In this document: piece by piece, positions 17,999-30,720 of the stretch
How positions within the stretch are numbered: position 1 is the first letter of the stretch
Layout: each line of letters begins with the position of its first letter
Assembly (NCBI GenBank): GCA_002784145.1
Contig: PFKE01000088.1
Coordinates: 1-64,000 of the forward strand
Origin: Flavobacteriaceae bacterium CG_4_10_14_3_um_filter_33_47
Lineage (GTDB): Bacteria; Bacteroidota; Bacteroidia; Flavobacteriales; Flavobacteriaceae
Direction of reading: 5' to 3'
DNA length: 64,000 nt
Made by a program: the position numbers and the translations under genes
The notes under the pieces: generated by a model
The model's input: the letters and a program-made list of their open reading frames with translations, nothing else
Told to the model about the DNA's origin: nothing
Database searches by the model: none

Positions 17999-19155
17999 TA
18001 GCTCACATAATCTACAATCTCTAAGCCATAACCAATTAAACCTACGCGTTTGGTTTGTTCAGAATTGGAAATAATTCTAAGCTTATGAATGTTTAAATCA
18101 TGAAGAATTTGTGCGCCAATACCAAAATCTCGGGCATCCATATCAATTCTTGGAACTTTTGAAATTTTATTAGGTTTTTGATTTTGTTTTAAAACATCCA
18201 AACGCTTTAAAATATTCATTGATTCTACCTCTTGGTTTATAAAAAGGATGGCACCTTTACCTTCATCATTGATAACCTTAAACATATCATCTAATTGTTT
18301 ATCAACATTATTGGTTAAGGTTCCAAGAATATCATTATTAATCAAGGTTGAATTTATTCTGGTAAGAACTGGTTCCTGATCTTTCCATTGCCCTTTAGTT
18401 AACGCAATGTGTATTTGATTATTTGTGGTTTGTTGATAAGCTCTTAACCTAAAACTTCCAAAACGAGTTTCTATTTGAAAATCTTCCTTTTTATCAATTA
18501 AAGAGTCATGTTGCATTCTGTAGGCCACTAAATCTTCAATAGAAACAATTTTAAGATCTAAACGTTTGGCAACGTCCATAAGTTCTGGTAATCGGGCCAT
18601 ACTGCCATCTTCATTCATAATTTCTACGATTACACCAGCAGGATTTAAACCAGCTAATCGAGCAAAATCAATAGCTGCTTCGGTATGTCCGGTTCTTCTT
18701 AAAACACCACCTTGTTTTGCAACTAATGGAAATATATGGCCAGGTCTTCCTAATTCAAAGGGTTTTGTGTTGGTGTCAATAAGGGCTTTTATGGTTTTTG
18801 CTCTGTCACTTGCAGAAATACCCGTGGTTACGCCGTTTCCTCTTAAATCAACAGAGACTGTAAAAGCTGTTTCCATAAGGTCAGTATTATTTCTTACCAT
18901 CATGTTAAGCTCCAGTTCTTCACATCTGCTTTCTGTAAGTGGCACACAAATAAGACCCCTTCCATGGGTTGCCATAAAGTTGATTATTTGTGGTGTTACT
19001 TTATCAGCGGCTGCAACAAAATCACCTTCGTTTTCGCGGTTTTCATCATCAACCACAATAATGACTTTACCATTTCTAATATCATCAATGGCTTCGTGAA
19101 TGGTGTTGAGTTTAAATTTAGAAGATTTTATGGGTGTTTTCATTTCAGTAATCAT
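17995..19155 (-). CDS. ribBA: 3,4-dihydroxy-2-butanone-4-phosphate synthase with degenerate GTP cyclohydrolase II-like C-terminus
   Basis: RibB motifs DDENRENEGDFVAAAD, THGRGLICVPL, HTEAAIDFARLAG; RibA-like C-terminal half. Confidence 0.9.
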   Translation of the reverse strand: MITEMKTPIKSSKFKLNTIHEAIDDIRNGKVIIVVDDENRENEGDFVAAADKVTPQIINFMATHGRGLICVPLTESRCEELELNMMVRNNTDLMETAFTVSVDLRGNGVTTGISASDRAKTIKALIDTNTKPFELGRPGHIFPLVAKQGGVLRRTGHTEAAIDFARLAGLNPAGVIVEIMNEDGSMARLPELMDVAKRLDLKIVSIEDLVAYRMQHDSLIDKKEDFQIETRFGSFRLRAYQQTTNNQIHIALTKGQWKDQEPVLTRINSTLINNDILGTLTNNVDKQLDDMFKVINDEGKGAILFINQEVESMNILKRLDVLKQNQKPNKISKVPRIDMDARDFGIGAQILHDLNIHKLRIISNSEQTKRVGLIGYGLEIVDYVSY

Positions 19156-19171
19156 ATGGCAAAGATATGAG

Positions 19172-21139
19172 TTATTTTAAACTGTCTAAACAATTTTGTT
19201 TTAAGTCGTCATTCATCTTTTTCTTTAAAAGAAAATGACTAATAAAATAGATAGGCAAACCAATGAGAAGTAACCCAAAATTTGGTTTTATTTTTAGCTT
19301 GTTAATATTACGGTAAAAACTGCTTATATTAAGGCTGCTTTTTATATAGTAAACCATATACAAAACAAATGAGATGATACTTATTTGAATGGATGCCGAT
19401 GCCAACGATGGCATTTTGTTATTTTTAAAGACAAAAAATAATATTAATAATATGGCTCCAATAATATATAGGGTTGAGGCAAATTTAAAATGTTCAATAA
19501 AGTCATTATAAACCTTTTTTGAAACACCATATTCGGTCTTAATTTCAATACCATTGGCTCGTATTTCATCTATTTCAATGCCTCTGGAATTCAAAACTTG
19601 CATGGCTTCATATCTACTTGATTCTGTGTAACCATGAAGGTTATAATTTTTAATGGTATCAAATAATTTTTCATTGGTAAATGACTCTAAAAACTTATAA
19701 TCTATAGCTTCGTTTTCTTTGATACTAAATAGTTTTTTGAGTGGTTCAATAAGGTTATCAAAACCAAACAAACCTTTATCTTCAGTAGCTCTTTTGGTTA
19801 AAATAATTCCTAATGGAAGCATGATTAAGGTTGAAAACCAAGTGGCAATAACAGGATTTAAATCACCACTTTTTGCACTGTTTGTAGCAAAAATTCCGAT
19901 AAAATGATAGGTTAAAAAAAGTAAAATGGCTATAATCATGGGTAATCCTAAACCTCCTTTTCTAATTAAAGCGCCTAAAGGAGCTCCAACAAAAAATAGA
20001 ATAATGCAAGCAAAGCCTAAGGCCAACTTTTCATGTAACGCAATAACATGTTTATTAAAGTTACTTTTTGAAATTTTAAAAGCATTTTTTCTGGTGGTAA
20101 TAATTTGATTGGTACTTCTAGTAGAGTTTAAAGCAATGTTAACTAGTTGAGCTTTGTTTTTTGTTTCAAAAACATCTAAAATATTTCCTGTGTATAAAGA
20201 ATCTGTTTTTTTAAGTGTTTGATTTTTTAATGGAGCAGCTATGGCTCTTTCGTAAATATTTTCAGAAAATAGAGTATATTCCTCTTGGTTTTTTTGTGAT
20301 AAAGAATCTATAGTGTAATTTAAATCACTAATTTTAAGCATGTTATATTTGTTAGTGATTGATTTATCATCATCTAACTCATTTTGAGCATTAAGGAAAG
20401 ATAAATCAATGTTAATGGTGTATTTATCAAACGTACTTTTTGCAAAAGGTGCATTGTTTTTCGCCCTAATATTTTTTGGTTTTAAATCGTGATAATAATT
20501 ACCATCAAAGAGTACAAGTTTTAAAACATTTGAGGTTTCTGCACTAACCAGTTCACCTGCTTTAGATTTTATGGTGGTAGCATTGGTTCTTCCATCAGAG
20601 CCTTTAATATGGATAACAACATCTTTTAAATATTGACCTCTGTCACCACTTTTGTCACTAAATTTAATATTGTAAGTGCCAATTTCATTAAACTGCCCTT
20701 TAGCCAAATACATGGCAGGTTTAAGTTTAGCAATGTTTTTTCTAAGATTAAAAGAGTTGTATTCGGACCAAGGAATTACATTGTTTGAAAAGAAAAAGGT
20801 GGTAATTCCTAAAATAACGATAAAAACACTCAGTCCAGACATGGCTCTCATGAGTGAAATACCGGTAGATTTCATGGCTGCAAACTCATAATTTTCAGCA
20901 AAATCCCCAAACACCATAATAGATGCCAAAAGTATGGTAAGCGGTAATACCAAAGGCATTAGTTTTGGCATAAAATATATTAAGAATTTAAAAACCACCA
21001 TGATGTCTAAATCTTTACCAGCTAATTCTCTTATGTATAACCAAATGGTTTGCAATACAAAAATCAGAATGAGAATTAAAAACACACTGATAAAAGTTTT
21101 AAGATAGGTGGTAAGTATGTAACGGTCTAATATTTTCAA
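19172..21139 (-). CDS. LptF/LptG-family permease
   Basis: N-term LDRYILTTYLKTFISVF; C-term permease helices. Confidence 0.85.
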   Translation of the reverse strand: MKILDRYILTTYLKTFISVFLILILIFVLQTIWLYIRELAGKDLDIMVVFKFLIYFMPKLMPLVLPLTILLASIMVFGDFAENYEFAAMKSTGISLMRAMSGLSVFIVILGITTFFFSNNVIPWSEYNSFNLRKNIAKLKPAMYLAKGQFNEIGTYNIKFSDKSGDRGQYLKDVVIHIKGSDGRTNATTIKSKAGELVSAETSNVLKLVLFDGNYYHDLKPKNIRAKNNAPFAKSTFDKYTINIDLSFLNAQNELDDDKSITNKYNMLKISDLNYTIDSLSQKNQEEYTLFSENIYERAIAAPLKNQTLKKTDSLYTGNILDVFETKNKAQLVNIALNSTRSTNQIITTRKNAFKISKSNFNKHVIALHEKLALGFACIILFFVGAPLGALIRKGGLGLPMIIAILLFLTYHFIGIFATNSAKSGDLNPVIATWFSTLIMLPLGIILTKRATEDKGLFGFDNLIEPLKKLFSIKENEAIDYKFLESFTNEKLFDTIKNYNLHGYTESSRYEAMQVLNSRGIEIDEIRANGIEIKTEYGVSKKVYNDFIEHFKFASTLYIIGAILLILFFVFKNNKMPSLASASIQISIISFVLYMVYYIKSSLNISSFYRNINKLKIKPNFGLLLIGLPIYFISHFLLKKKMNDDLKQNCLDSLK

Positions 21140-21145
21140 TAGAGA

Positions 21146-21781
21146 CTAATCTAAATTATTGATGTAGTAATCTTTATATTTTATGCTATCAAAGGTAAAT
21201 AAGGTTTTTGATAAAGGTTCATTCGTTTTAAATGAATTTACGGTAAGGGTGGTTTTAGTACCATTTTTGCCTATTTGAATTAAATTATAAATATGTTTTG
21301 TTTGAGAATCTATGCCCAACAAAATATAGTTAATTTCTGAATTTGAATCGATGGGTATTAATTTTACATATTGAATTTTTCTTCCTTTTACGTCTTGAAC
21401 AATATCCATAGTGCTGGTATAACCGTTTTCATAGAAAGACAACATTTTACTGGGAGCAATAATGTCTTCCTCATCATCTTTTTGTTTTGATACGGTTACT
21501 TCTTCATCTTCTGGACTAATGTTGTACATGGTTTTTCCATCAAACAATCTGGTAACACCAAGAATGTTTAATTTGTATTTGTCTCCTTGCAAAACAACGT
21601 CTCCTCTTGTTTCTTGTTTTATATTTTCGGAGGCATTTTCAAGCACATATTTAAAATCGATAGAAATGTTTTCATAACTACTCACTTTTTCTGACACCTC
21701 TTTTAGAAGATTCTTTCCGCTTTTTTGTGCAAAACTGCTGAGGTTAAAAAATACCAGAAGTATTAATATCAAATGTTTCAT
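21146..21781 (-). CDS. Outer membrane lipoprotein carrier protein LolA-like
   Basis: Signal peptide, FKYVLENASENIKQETRGDVVLQGDKYKLNI; precedes lptF/G-like gene. Confidence 0.82.
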   Translation of the reverse strand: MKHLILILLVFFNLSSFAQKSGKNLLKEVSEKVSSYENISIDFKYVLENASENIKQETRGDVVLQGDKYKLNILGVTRLFDGKTMYNISPEDEEVTVSKQKDDEEDIIAPSKMLSFYENGYTSTMDIVQDVKGRKIQYVKLIPIDSNSEINYILLGIDSQTKHIYNLIQIGKNGTKTTLTVNSFKTNEPLSKTLFTFDSIKYKDYYINNLD

Positions 21782-21796
21782 TTTTTTATCTTTAAT

Positions 21797-24178
21797 TTAT
21801 AAAGTTTCGTTTTCTAAGAGTTTATCTAAAGAGGTCAAGTCACTTACTAAAACCTGTCTGGCTTTGCTTCCTTCAAAAGGACCCACAATGCCTGCAGCTT
21901 CTAATTGATCTATAAGTCTGCCTGCACGATTGTAACCTAATTTAAGTTTTCGCTGCAACAGTGATGCTGAACCTTGTTGGGCAGTTACGATAACCTCGGC
22001 AGCTTCTCTAAATAATTTATCTCTGTCTGAGATATCTATATCAAGACTTGTGCCGCTTTCTTCACCAAGATATTCCGGTAGTAGAAAAGCATCGGGATAG
22101 GCTTTTTGTGAGCCAATAAATTCTGTTATTTTTTCAATTTCGGGCGTATCAACAAAAGCACATTGCACTCTAATTAAATCATTTCCTTGGGTAAACAACA
22201 TATCGCCACGGCCAATAAGTTGATCGGCTCCAGAACCGTCTAGAATGGTTCTAGAATCAATTTTAGAAGTTACCCTAAAAGCAATTCTAGCAGGGAAATT
22301 GGCTTTAATAATTCCCGTAATAACGTTTACTGATGGTCTTTGAGTTGCAATAATTAAATGAATGCCAATAGCTCTGGCCAATTGAGCCAAACGCGCTATG
22401 GGCGTTTCAACTTCCTTACCAGCTGTCATGATTAGATCTGCAAATTCATCAATTACTAAAACAATATAAGGTAAAAATTGATGTCCATCGTTTGGATTTA
22501 GTTTTCGTGCTTTAAACTTAACATTGTATTCAGCAATATTTCTGCATAGGGCATTTTTAAGCAATTCATAACGATTATCCATTTCAATACACAACGAATT
22601 TAATGTATTGATAACTTTGGTGTTGTCTGTAATAATCGCATCTTCACTGTCGGGTAGTTTTGCTAAATAGTGACGCTCAATTTTATTAAAAAGAGTCAGC
22701 TCTACTTTCTTTGGATCTATCAAAACAAACTTGACTTCGGCTGGATGTTTTTTATAAAGCAAAGAGGTCAATACCGCATTTAATCCAACAGATTTTCCTT
22801 GACCTGTAGCACCAGCCATCAATAAATGAGGCATTTTAACCAAGTCAACCACAAAGGTTTCATTGCTGATGGTTTTTCCCAAAGCAATGGGTAATTGCAT
22901 TTCAGAACTTTGAAACTTTTTAGAAGCAATAACAGAACGCATGGAAACTATGGTGGCATTTTTGTTGGGAACTTCAATACCAATGGTTCCTTTGCCAGGA
23001 ATTGGTGCAATAATTCGAATGCCTAATGCCGAAAGAGATAGGGCAATATCATCTTCTAAATTTTTTATTTTTGAGATTCTAACGCCAGCATTAGGAACAA
23101 TTTCATACAAGGTTACTGTTGGACCAATAGTGGCTTTAATGCTTGCAATTCCAATGCTGTAATTATTTAAGGTTTCAACGATTTTATTTTTATTTTCTTC
23201 TAATTCTTCTTGGTTTATGGTAATGCCTTCAGATTCGTATTTTTTTAATAAGTCTAAATGTGGAAATTGATAAGATCCTAACTCAAGAGTTGGGTCAAAT
23301 AAGCCAAAGTCTTCAACCAGTTTATTTGCTAAATTATCTGTTTCTGAAAGTTCTTCAGTTGTTTTTTCAACAACCATTTCTATTTCAGGTTCTTTAGGTT
23401 CATTTTTTATTTGTAAATCTAAATCAGACTCCGGTTTAGTCCTTGTGGTTTCTTTATTTTTCTTAGGGTCTGATGTTATTTCAAGAGCAGATTTAATAGC
23501 TTCTGCCTCAAGAGATAAATTATTTTCTAGAGCAACGGTGTAATCTTCTTGAGATTGATTCTGATTAAAATCGGCTTTAATATCTTTTTTTGCCAGTTTA
23601 AAGAGACTAATAAAACTTTCTGCAGATAGTTTATAGCGAACTGCCAGAAAAACAATGAGTACAAAAACAAGTAAAGAAATAGTACCTATTTTTCCTAAAT
23701 AATCCTGCAAAAAGCCATTAATTTCAAACCCGAATGTACCTCCTAGTGCATCATTAAAATTACTAAAAAAACCTAAAAAAACGGATGCCCAAATAATAGT
23801 TATTAAACCCCAAAACCAATGATTTATTAGTCTTGCTCTACTTGAGTCAAGCAGAACATACAAACCAGACAAGAATATTAATCCTGAAAATATAAAGGAT
23901 GCTATACCAAATCCGCGTAAAATAAAAAAATCGCTCAACCAAGCACCAGATTTATTCAACCAGTTTTCTGCATTTGTTTGTCTGGATGTGAAATTTGAAA
24001 TAGTGCTTTGGTCGGCATCACCAGTAAAGAAAAAGGATATGAATGCTAGACATAATAATATTCCAAAAATCACTAAAAAACTACCAAGAACAAGCTTTTG
24101 CTGACTAGACAACTTAAAGCTTAACATTTTGGTTTTTTCTTTTGTGGAGGTATTGGTTTTAGTTTTCTTCTTCGCCAT
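21797..24178 (-). CDS. ftsK: DNA translocase FtsK/SpoIIIE
   Basis: 4 TM N-term; HLLMAGATGQGKSVGLNAVL; gamma domain SLLQRKLKLGYNRAGRLIDQLE. Confidence 0.96.
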   Translation of the reverse strand: MAKKKTKTNTSTKEKTKMLSFKLSSQQKLVLGSFLVIFGILLCLAFISFFFTGDADQSTISNFTSRQTNAENWLNKSGAWLSDFFILRGFGIASFIFSGLIFLSGLYVLLDSSRARLINHWFWGLITIIWASVFLGFFSNFNDALGGTFGFEINGFLQDYLGKIGTISLLVFVLIVFLAVRYKLSAESFISLFKLAKKDIKADFNQNQSQEDYTVALENNLSLEAEAIKSALEITSDPKKNKETTRTKPESDLDLQIKNEPKEPEIEMVVEKTTEELSETDNLANKLVEDFGLFDPTLELGSYQFPHLDLLKKYESEGITINQEELEENKNKIVETLNNYSIGIASIKATIGPTVTLYEIVPNAGVRISKIKNLEDDIALSLSALGIRIIAPIPGKGTIGIEVPNKNATIVSMRSVIASKKFQSSEMQLPIALGKTISNETFVVDLVKMPHLLMAGATGQGKSVGLNAVLTSLLYKKHPAEVKFVLIDPKKVELTLFNKIERHYLAKLPDSEDAIITDNTKVINTLNSLCIEMDNRYELLKNALCRNIAEYNVKFKARKLNPNDGHQFLPYIVLVIDEFADLIMTAGKEVETPIARLAQLARAIGIHLIIATQRPSVNVITGIIKANFPARIAFRVTSKIDSRTILDGSGADQLIGRGDMLFTQGNDLIRVQCAFVDTPEIEKITEFIGSQKAYPDAFLLPEYLGEESGTSLDIDISDRDKLFREAAEVIVTAQQGSASLLQRKLKLGYNRAGRLIDQLEAAGIVGPFEGSKARQVLVSDLTSLDKLLENETL

Positions 24179-24319
24179 TAATGCGTTGTTATTTTAAACA
24201 AAAATACAAATTACTAGCATTAACGAAACTATATTTTAAAAAATTGCAAAACTATGTTTTTTAGACTATCAACAATAGTTCACGATATGAAAATAAAGGA
24301 CAAAATTTTATTTAATGAA

Positions 24320-24691
24320 TTAAAAAAATTTAGGAATATAAATAATCAAACCAATAATAATAGAGAAAACAGACACTATAAAAACACTGCCAGCCGCAAT
24401 GTCTTTTATAAGACCTATTTTATTGTTTTTTTCTGGATGAATAAAGTTAGCCATTTCTTCTAAAGCAGTATTGAGTCCTTCAATACCCATAACCATACTT
24501 ATACAAAGTAATTGCACCATCCATTCCGTTCTTGAAATATTAAAGTAAAAACCTAAAAGGGTAAGGGATAGGGCGATTGTAAATTGCACCCTAATACTAG
24601 ACTCCTTTTTTAATAAATATACAGCACCTTTAAAAGCATATATAACACTCTTGAGTCTGCTTACAAAAAAGGAGTCCTTTTTTAGGTTCAT
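24320..24691 (-). CDS. Diacylglycerol kinase family protein
   Basis: ESSIRVQFTIAL, MGIEGLNTALEEMANF. Confidence 0.88.
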   Translation of the reverse strand: MNLKKDSFFVSRLKSVIYAFKGAVYLLKKESSIRVQFTIALSLTLLGFYFNISRTEWMVQLLCISMVMGIEGLNTALEEMANFIHPEKNNKIGLIKDIAAGSVFIVSVFSIIIGLIIYIPKFF

Positions 24692-24715
24692 GGATAGAGA
24701 TCACTTAAGATTCTC

Positions 24716-25216
24716 TTATTTTAAAGCTTTTAGAGCTGCTTCGTAATTGGGTTCATTTACAATTTCAGGAACTTGTTCTGTATAAGTTATCATGCCTTTA
24801 TCATCAATAATAACAACACATCTTGAGTTTAAAGCTTCTAACGGTCCAGTAATAAAATCAAGACCATACGTTTTTCCAAAGCTACCGTCTTTATAATCTG
24901 ATAAGTTGATAACATTGTCTAGACCTTCAGCACCACAAAAGCGACTCAATGCGAATGGTAAATCACGAGAAATACACAAAACTTTTGTATTTTTTAAGGT
25001 ACTGGCTTCTTTATTAAATTGTCTTACAGATTGGGCACAAGTGCCAGTATCTATACTCGGAAAAATATTCAAAACCAATTGATGACCTTCAAAATCCTTT
25101 AATGTTTTTGTAGATAAATCGGTTCCTGTTAATTTAAATTCTGGTGCTTTGCTGCCAATTTTAGGAAGATTTCCTGATGTTTTAATCTCGTTGCCTTTAA
25201 GTGTTACTGTTGCCAT
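24716..25216 (-). CDS. tpx: Thiol peroxidase
   Basis: PSIDTGTCAQSVRQFN, Tpx-like throughout. Confidence 0.95.
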   Translation of the reverse strand: MATVTLKGNEIKTSGNLPKIGSKAPEFKLTGTDLSTKTLKDFEGHQLVLNIFPSIDTGTCAQSVRQFNKEASTLKNTKVLCISRDLPFALSRFCGAEGLDNVINLSDYKDGSFGKTYGLDFITGPLEALNSRCVVIIDDKGMITYTEQVPEIVNEPNYEAALKALK

Positions 25217-25255
25217 TTTTATTGTTTTTTATTAATAGTTAAAATTAATAATTAT

Positions 25256-25282
25256 TTATGTTTTTAGGGTCTAAAAACATAA
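25256..25282. repeat. 12-bp perfect inverted repeat upstream of tpx
   Basis: TTATGTTTTTAG-GGT-CTAAAAACATAA. Confidence 0.75.
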
Positions 25283-25437
25283 ATTGTTTTAATAAAAAAG
25301 AATAAAATAACATTATTAAAATCTATCAATTACAACTTAATCAATAAGTTTTATCAATTTAAATATCAAATATAAAAATAGAATTTATCAAGTTTTTAAG
25401 GGCTTATTTCGTAAATTTAAATGAATATAATTTTTAA

Positions 25438-27618
<2,181 letters not shown>

Positions 27619-27638
27619 TTATTTGGGGTTTTATGCGT

Positions 27639-27675
27639 AAAAAGAAGCCGTCTCAAAAACTTGAGGCGGTTTTTT
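27639..27675 (+). terminator. Terminator of katG, sharing sequence with 3087-3130
   Basis: GCCGTCTCAAAAACTTGAGGCGGTTTTTT. Confidence 0.75.
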
Positions 27676-27990
27676 ATGTTTTTTTCAATCTTAAAGTACT
27701 GCTATTTTATATATATGATTTAAAGACTGCTATATATAAATTTAAAACGTTACAATCAGTGTCCAACTGCAAAAAAAATATTAAAGTGAGCCACTTAAAA
27801 CGGAAAACATTTAATCAATTAAAAACTAACTACTGCATAAGTTCTAAAACGATTCTTAATATTTAATACTGCCCTCTCCTTCATCAAATGATGGCATCAA
27901 CTTGTCTTCTCTTTTACATACAACCATTAAAGCATATTAAAAATTAGCCCAATAACTTTTATGTATCTTTGCAGCAAATTTCAATATAAC

Positions 27991-29229
27991 ATGTCGTTTA
28001 AAGACTTACAACTTAACAGACCCATTTTAAGAGCCGTTGCCGAAGCTGGTTATGACAACCCAACCTTGGTTCAAGAAAAAACCATTCCGTTGGTTTTAGC
28101 AAAAAAAGATGTGATTGTGTCTGCTCAAACGGGTACGGGCAAAACCGCTGCATATGCCTTGCCCATTTTACAACTATTGTTCGATAAACAAGATGCCAGT
28201 AAAAAAGGCAAGAAAATTAGAGCGCTAATTGTTAGCCCAACGCGCGAATTAGCCATTCAAATAGATGAAAATTTTAAAAAGTACAGCACCTACACTAATT
28301 TAAGAACAACCGTTGTTTTTGGAGGTGCATCAATAGAACCTCAAATAGACGTTTTGAAAAAAAGTGTGGATATTTTAATTGCTACGCCAGGCCGCTTACT
28401 CGATTTACACAAACAAGATATTATTAACCTCGATTGTATTGAAATTTTGGTTTTGGATGAAGCCGATTTAATGTTGGATATGGGCTTTATAGACGATGTT
28501 AAAAAAATTGAGCGTTTATGTACTAGTGAAAAACAGATTTTATTGTTTTCTGCAACCATACCATTTAAAGTGGAGCAACTGGCAAATACCATTTTAAATG
28601 CACCAGAACGTGTTGAAGTTGCCGTAAACTCATCCACTTCAAAAAACGTCAATCAAGTTTTGTATTATGTGCCTAAACGCAATAAAATTGAATTGTGTTT
28701 GCATATATTACGAAATACCATAAAAGGCAGTATTCTTATTTTTAGACGTACCAAATTTGGTGTTGAAAAGTTAGAACAAACCCTTAAAAAAAACGGTTAC
28801 AAAGTGGATAGTATTCATGGCGATAAAAGTCAGAATTTAAGAGAAGAAGCTTTAAAAAACTTCAAAACCCACCAAGTAAACATTTTAATAGCTACCGATG
28901 TGGCGGCACGTGGCATTGACATAAATGAGCTGGATGCGGTAATAAATTTCGATTTACCAAACGTACCCGAAACCTACGTACACCGCATTGGAAGAACTGC
29001 CCGAGCTGGAAAGACTGGAACGTCTTATTCTTTCTGTTCGGCCGATGAAAAACCTTATGTAGCGAGCATTCAGCAACTTATACAATTACAATTAGATGTT
29101 ATTGAAGACCATCCTTACCCTCTAGACCCAAAAGCCAAGAAAGAAATACACCGAACTCCTGGGAAAAGCAAGCACAAAAAAGGTCGCAAAAGTGAAGGTT
29201 CAAAAAAGAATAAGAAACGCTGGTACTAA
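27991..29229 (+). CDS. DEAD/DEAH box RNA helicase; start probably 27991
   Basis: SAQTGTGKTAAY, LDEADLMLDMGF, SATIP, HRIGRTARAG. Confidence 0.95.
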   Translation: MSFKDLQLNRPILRAVAEAGYDNPTLVQEKTIPLVLAKKDVIVSAQTGTGKTAAYALPILQLLFDKQDASKKGKKIRALIVSPTRELAIQIDENFKKYSTYTNLRTTVVFGGASIEPQIDVLKKSVDILIATPGRLLDLHKQDIINLDCIEILVLDEADLMLDMGFIDDVKKIERLCTSEKQILLFSATIPFKVEQLANTILNAPERVEVAVNSSTSKNVNQVLYYVPKRNKIELCLHILRNTIKGSILIFRRTKFGVEKLEQTLKKNGYKVDSIHGDKSQNLREEALKNFKTHQVNILIATDVAARGIDINELDAVINFDLPNVPETYVHRIGRTARAGKTGTSYSFCSADEKPYVASIQQLIQLQLDVIEDHPYPLDPKAKKEIHRTPGKSKHKKGRKSEGSKKNKKRWY

Positions 29230-29339
29230 ATCGCCTATAATTCCGTTAATTAATAACTATCTTTAAACAAAACAAAAAAAATCAACAGACTTCTTCTTAC
29301 CATACTAACGATACCAACGCCTTTAAAATTTAAACTGTA

Positions 29340-30314
29340 ATGAATTTTACAAACCCGTTAGTGTATGGTATTCCCTTTTTTTTGGGTCTTATTTTACTTG
29401 AACTAACTTACAGCAAAACCCATAACTATAAAAATCTCTATAAGTGGAAAGATTTAGCATCCAGCCTTACTATGGGTGTTGGATCTATTGTTATTGCGCC
29501 GTTAATCAAAACGATTTCAGCCATTATCATTTTTAGTTATGTTTACGAATTATTCAACCCTATCGTTGGTGGCATTCGCACCAATATTATGGGCTGGGAA
29601 TCTTTTGGTTATGCCTGGTATGTTTGGATTTCATGTCAATTTTTAGACGATTTCTCCTATTATTGGTTCCATAGACAAAACCACATGGTTCGTTTCTTAT
29701 GGGCTGCACACATTGTTCATCACTCTTCTGGAAATTTCAATCTGGGAACAGCTGTTAGAAACGGCTGGTTCACTATTTTATACAAACCTTTGTTTTACAT
29801 GTGGTTACCTGCTATTGGATTTCCACCAGAAATGGTTATTGTATGCTTAGGTATCGAAGCCCTTTGGCAATTTCAGTTGCATTCGGCTTACATTCCTAAA
29901 ATGGGAATTATTGAAAAAATATTCAATACACATACCATGCACCAAGTGCATCACGCCAAAAATTTAGAATACATGGATAAAAATCATGGTGGATTTTTAA
30001 ATATGTTCGATAAACTATTTGGAACCTGGAAAGAATTAGACGAAGATATAGCTATTGAATATGGTGTTACAAAACCACCAAATTCTTATAATCCTTTGGT
30101 GATATTAACCCATGAATATAAGGACATTTGGAAAGATATGAAGAAAAGCCCAAATATATTTCATAAATTCATGTATGCCTTTGGTCCTCCTGGCTGGAGC
30201 CATGATGGAAGCACTTTAACCATTAAACAAATGCGGAATAAAATGGAATTAACCCATAAAACAAGCATTACATATGCTAAGTTACAAAGCACTAATTTTC
30301 AAATCGTTGATTAA
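29340..30314 (+). CDS. Sterol desaturase / fatty acid hydroxylase superfamily protein
   Basis: WFHRQNHMVRFLWAAHIVHHSS and HTMHQVHHAKN histidine clusters. Confidence 0.9.
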   Translation: MNFTNPLVYGIPFFLGLILLELTYSKTHNYKNLYKWKDLASSLTMGVGSIVIAPLIKTISAIIIFSYVYELFNPIVGGIRTNIMGWESFGYAWYVWISCQFLDDFSYYWFHRQNHMVRFLWAAHIVHHSSGNFNLGTAVRNGWFTILYKPLFYMWLPAIGFPPEMVIVCLGIEALWQFQLHSAYIPKMGIIEKIFNTHTMHQVHHAKNLEYMDKNHGGFLNMFDKLFGTWKELDEDIAIEYGVTKPPNSYNPLVILTHEYKDIWKDMKKSPNIFHKFMYAFGPPGWSHDGSTLTIKQMRNKMELTHKTSITYAKLQSTNFQIVD

Positions 30315-30720
30315 AATGATGTTTTAAAAACGGAATTTGTACACACACCATAATACCTAAAAGAAGTAGTGAGTAGCTAAGCGTTTTAGAAACTTCAAAA
30401 CCAGATATTTTAAAACCAGAAAATACCTTGGTGATTTTATTGTTGGTAAGAACACTAAAATCTATGGTACTCAAGAAACCAGTAGATTCTGTTTTTATGC
30501 TAAATGCAATAAAAATAGTTAAAGCCAGTAGTGCAAAACCAATAAAAAACCAACCAATTTTAGATATTAAAGGTTTGTAAATAAATACATTAGTTGAACT
30601 TAATGCCTTAATTTGAGACATGACATTGGCCGTGAAATCAAATGAAGGTGTTTGCAACGTGTTTTCCTTCATAAGTTTATCAACTAATTTTTCTATATGC
30701 TTTTCTGAATTATCGTTCAT
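30292..30720 (-). CDS. Membrane protein downstream of ECF sigma factor, possible anti-sigma role
   Basis: Overlaps the sigma gene stop; N-terminal cytoplasmic region with TM segments. Confidence 0.6.
   Translation of the reverse strand: MNDNSEKHIEKLVDKLMKENTLQTPSFDFTANVMSQIKALSSTNVFIYKPLISKIGWFFIGFALLALTIFIAFSIKTESTGFLSTIDFSVLTNNKITKVFSGFKISGFEVSKTLSYSLLLLGIMVCVQIPFLKHHFNQRFEN

Noticed and set aside
18566-19099. 177-aa plus-strand ORF
   Set aside because: Antisense to ribBA with compositional shadow; no independent motif.
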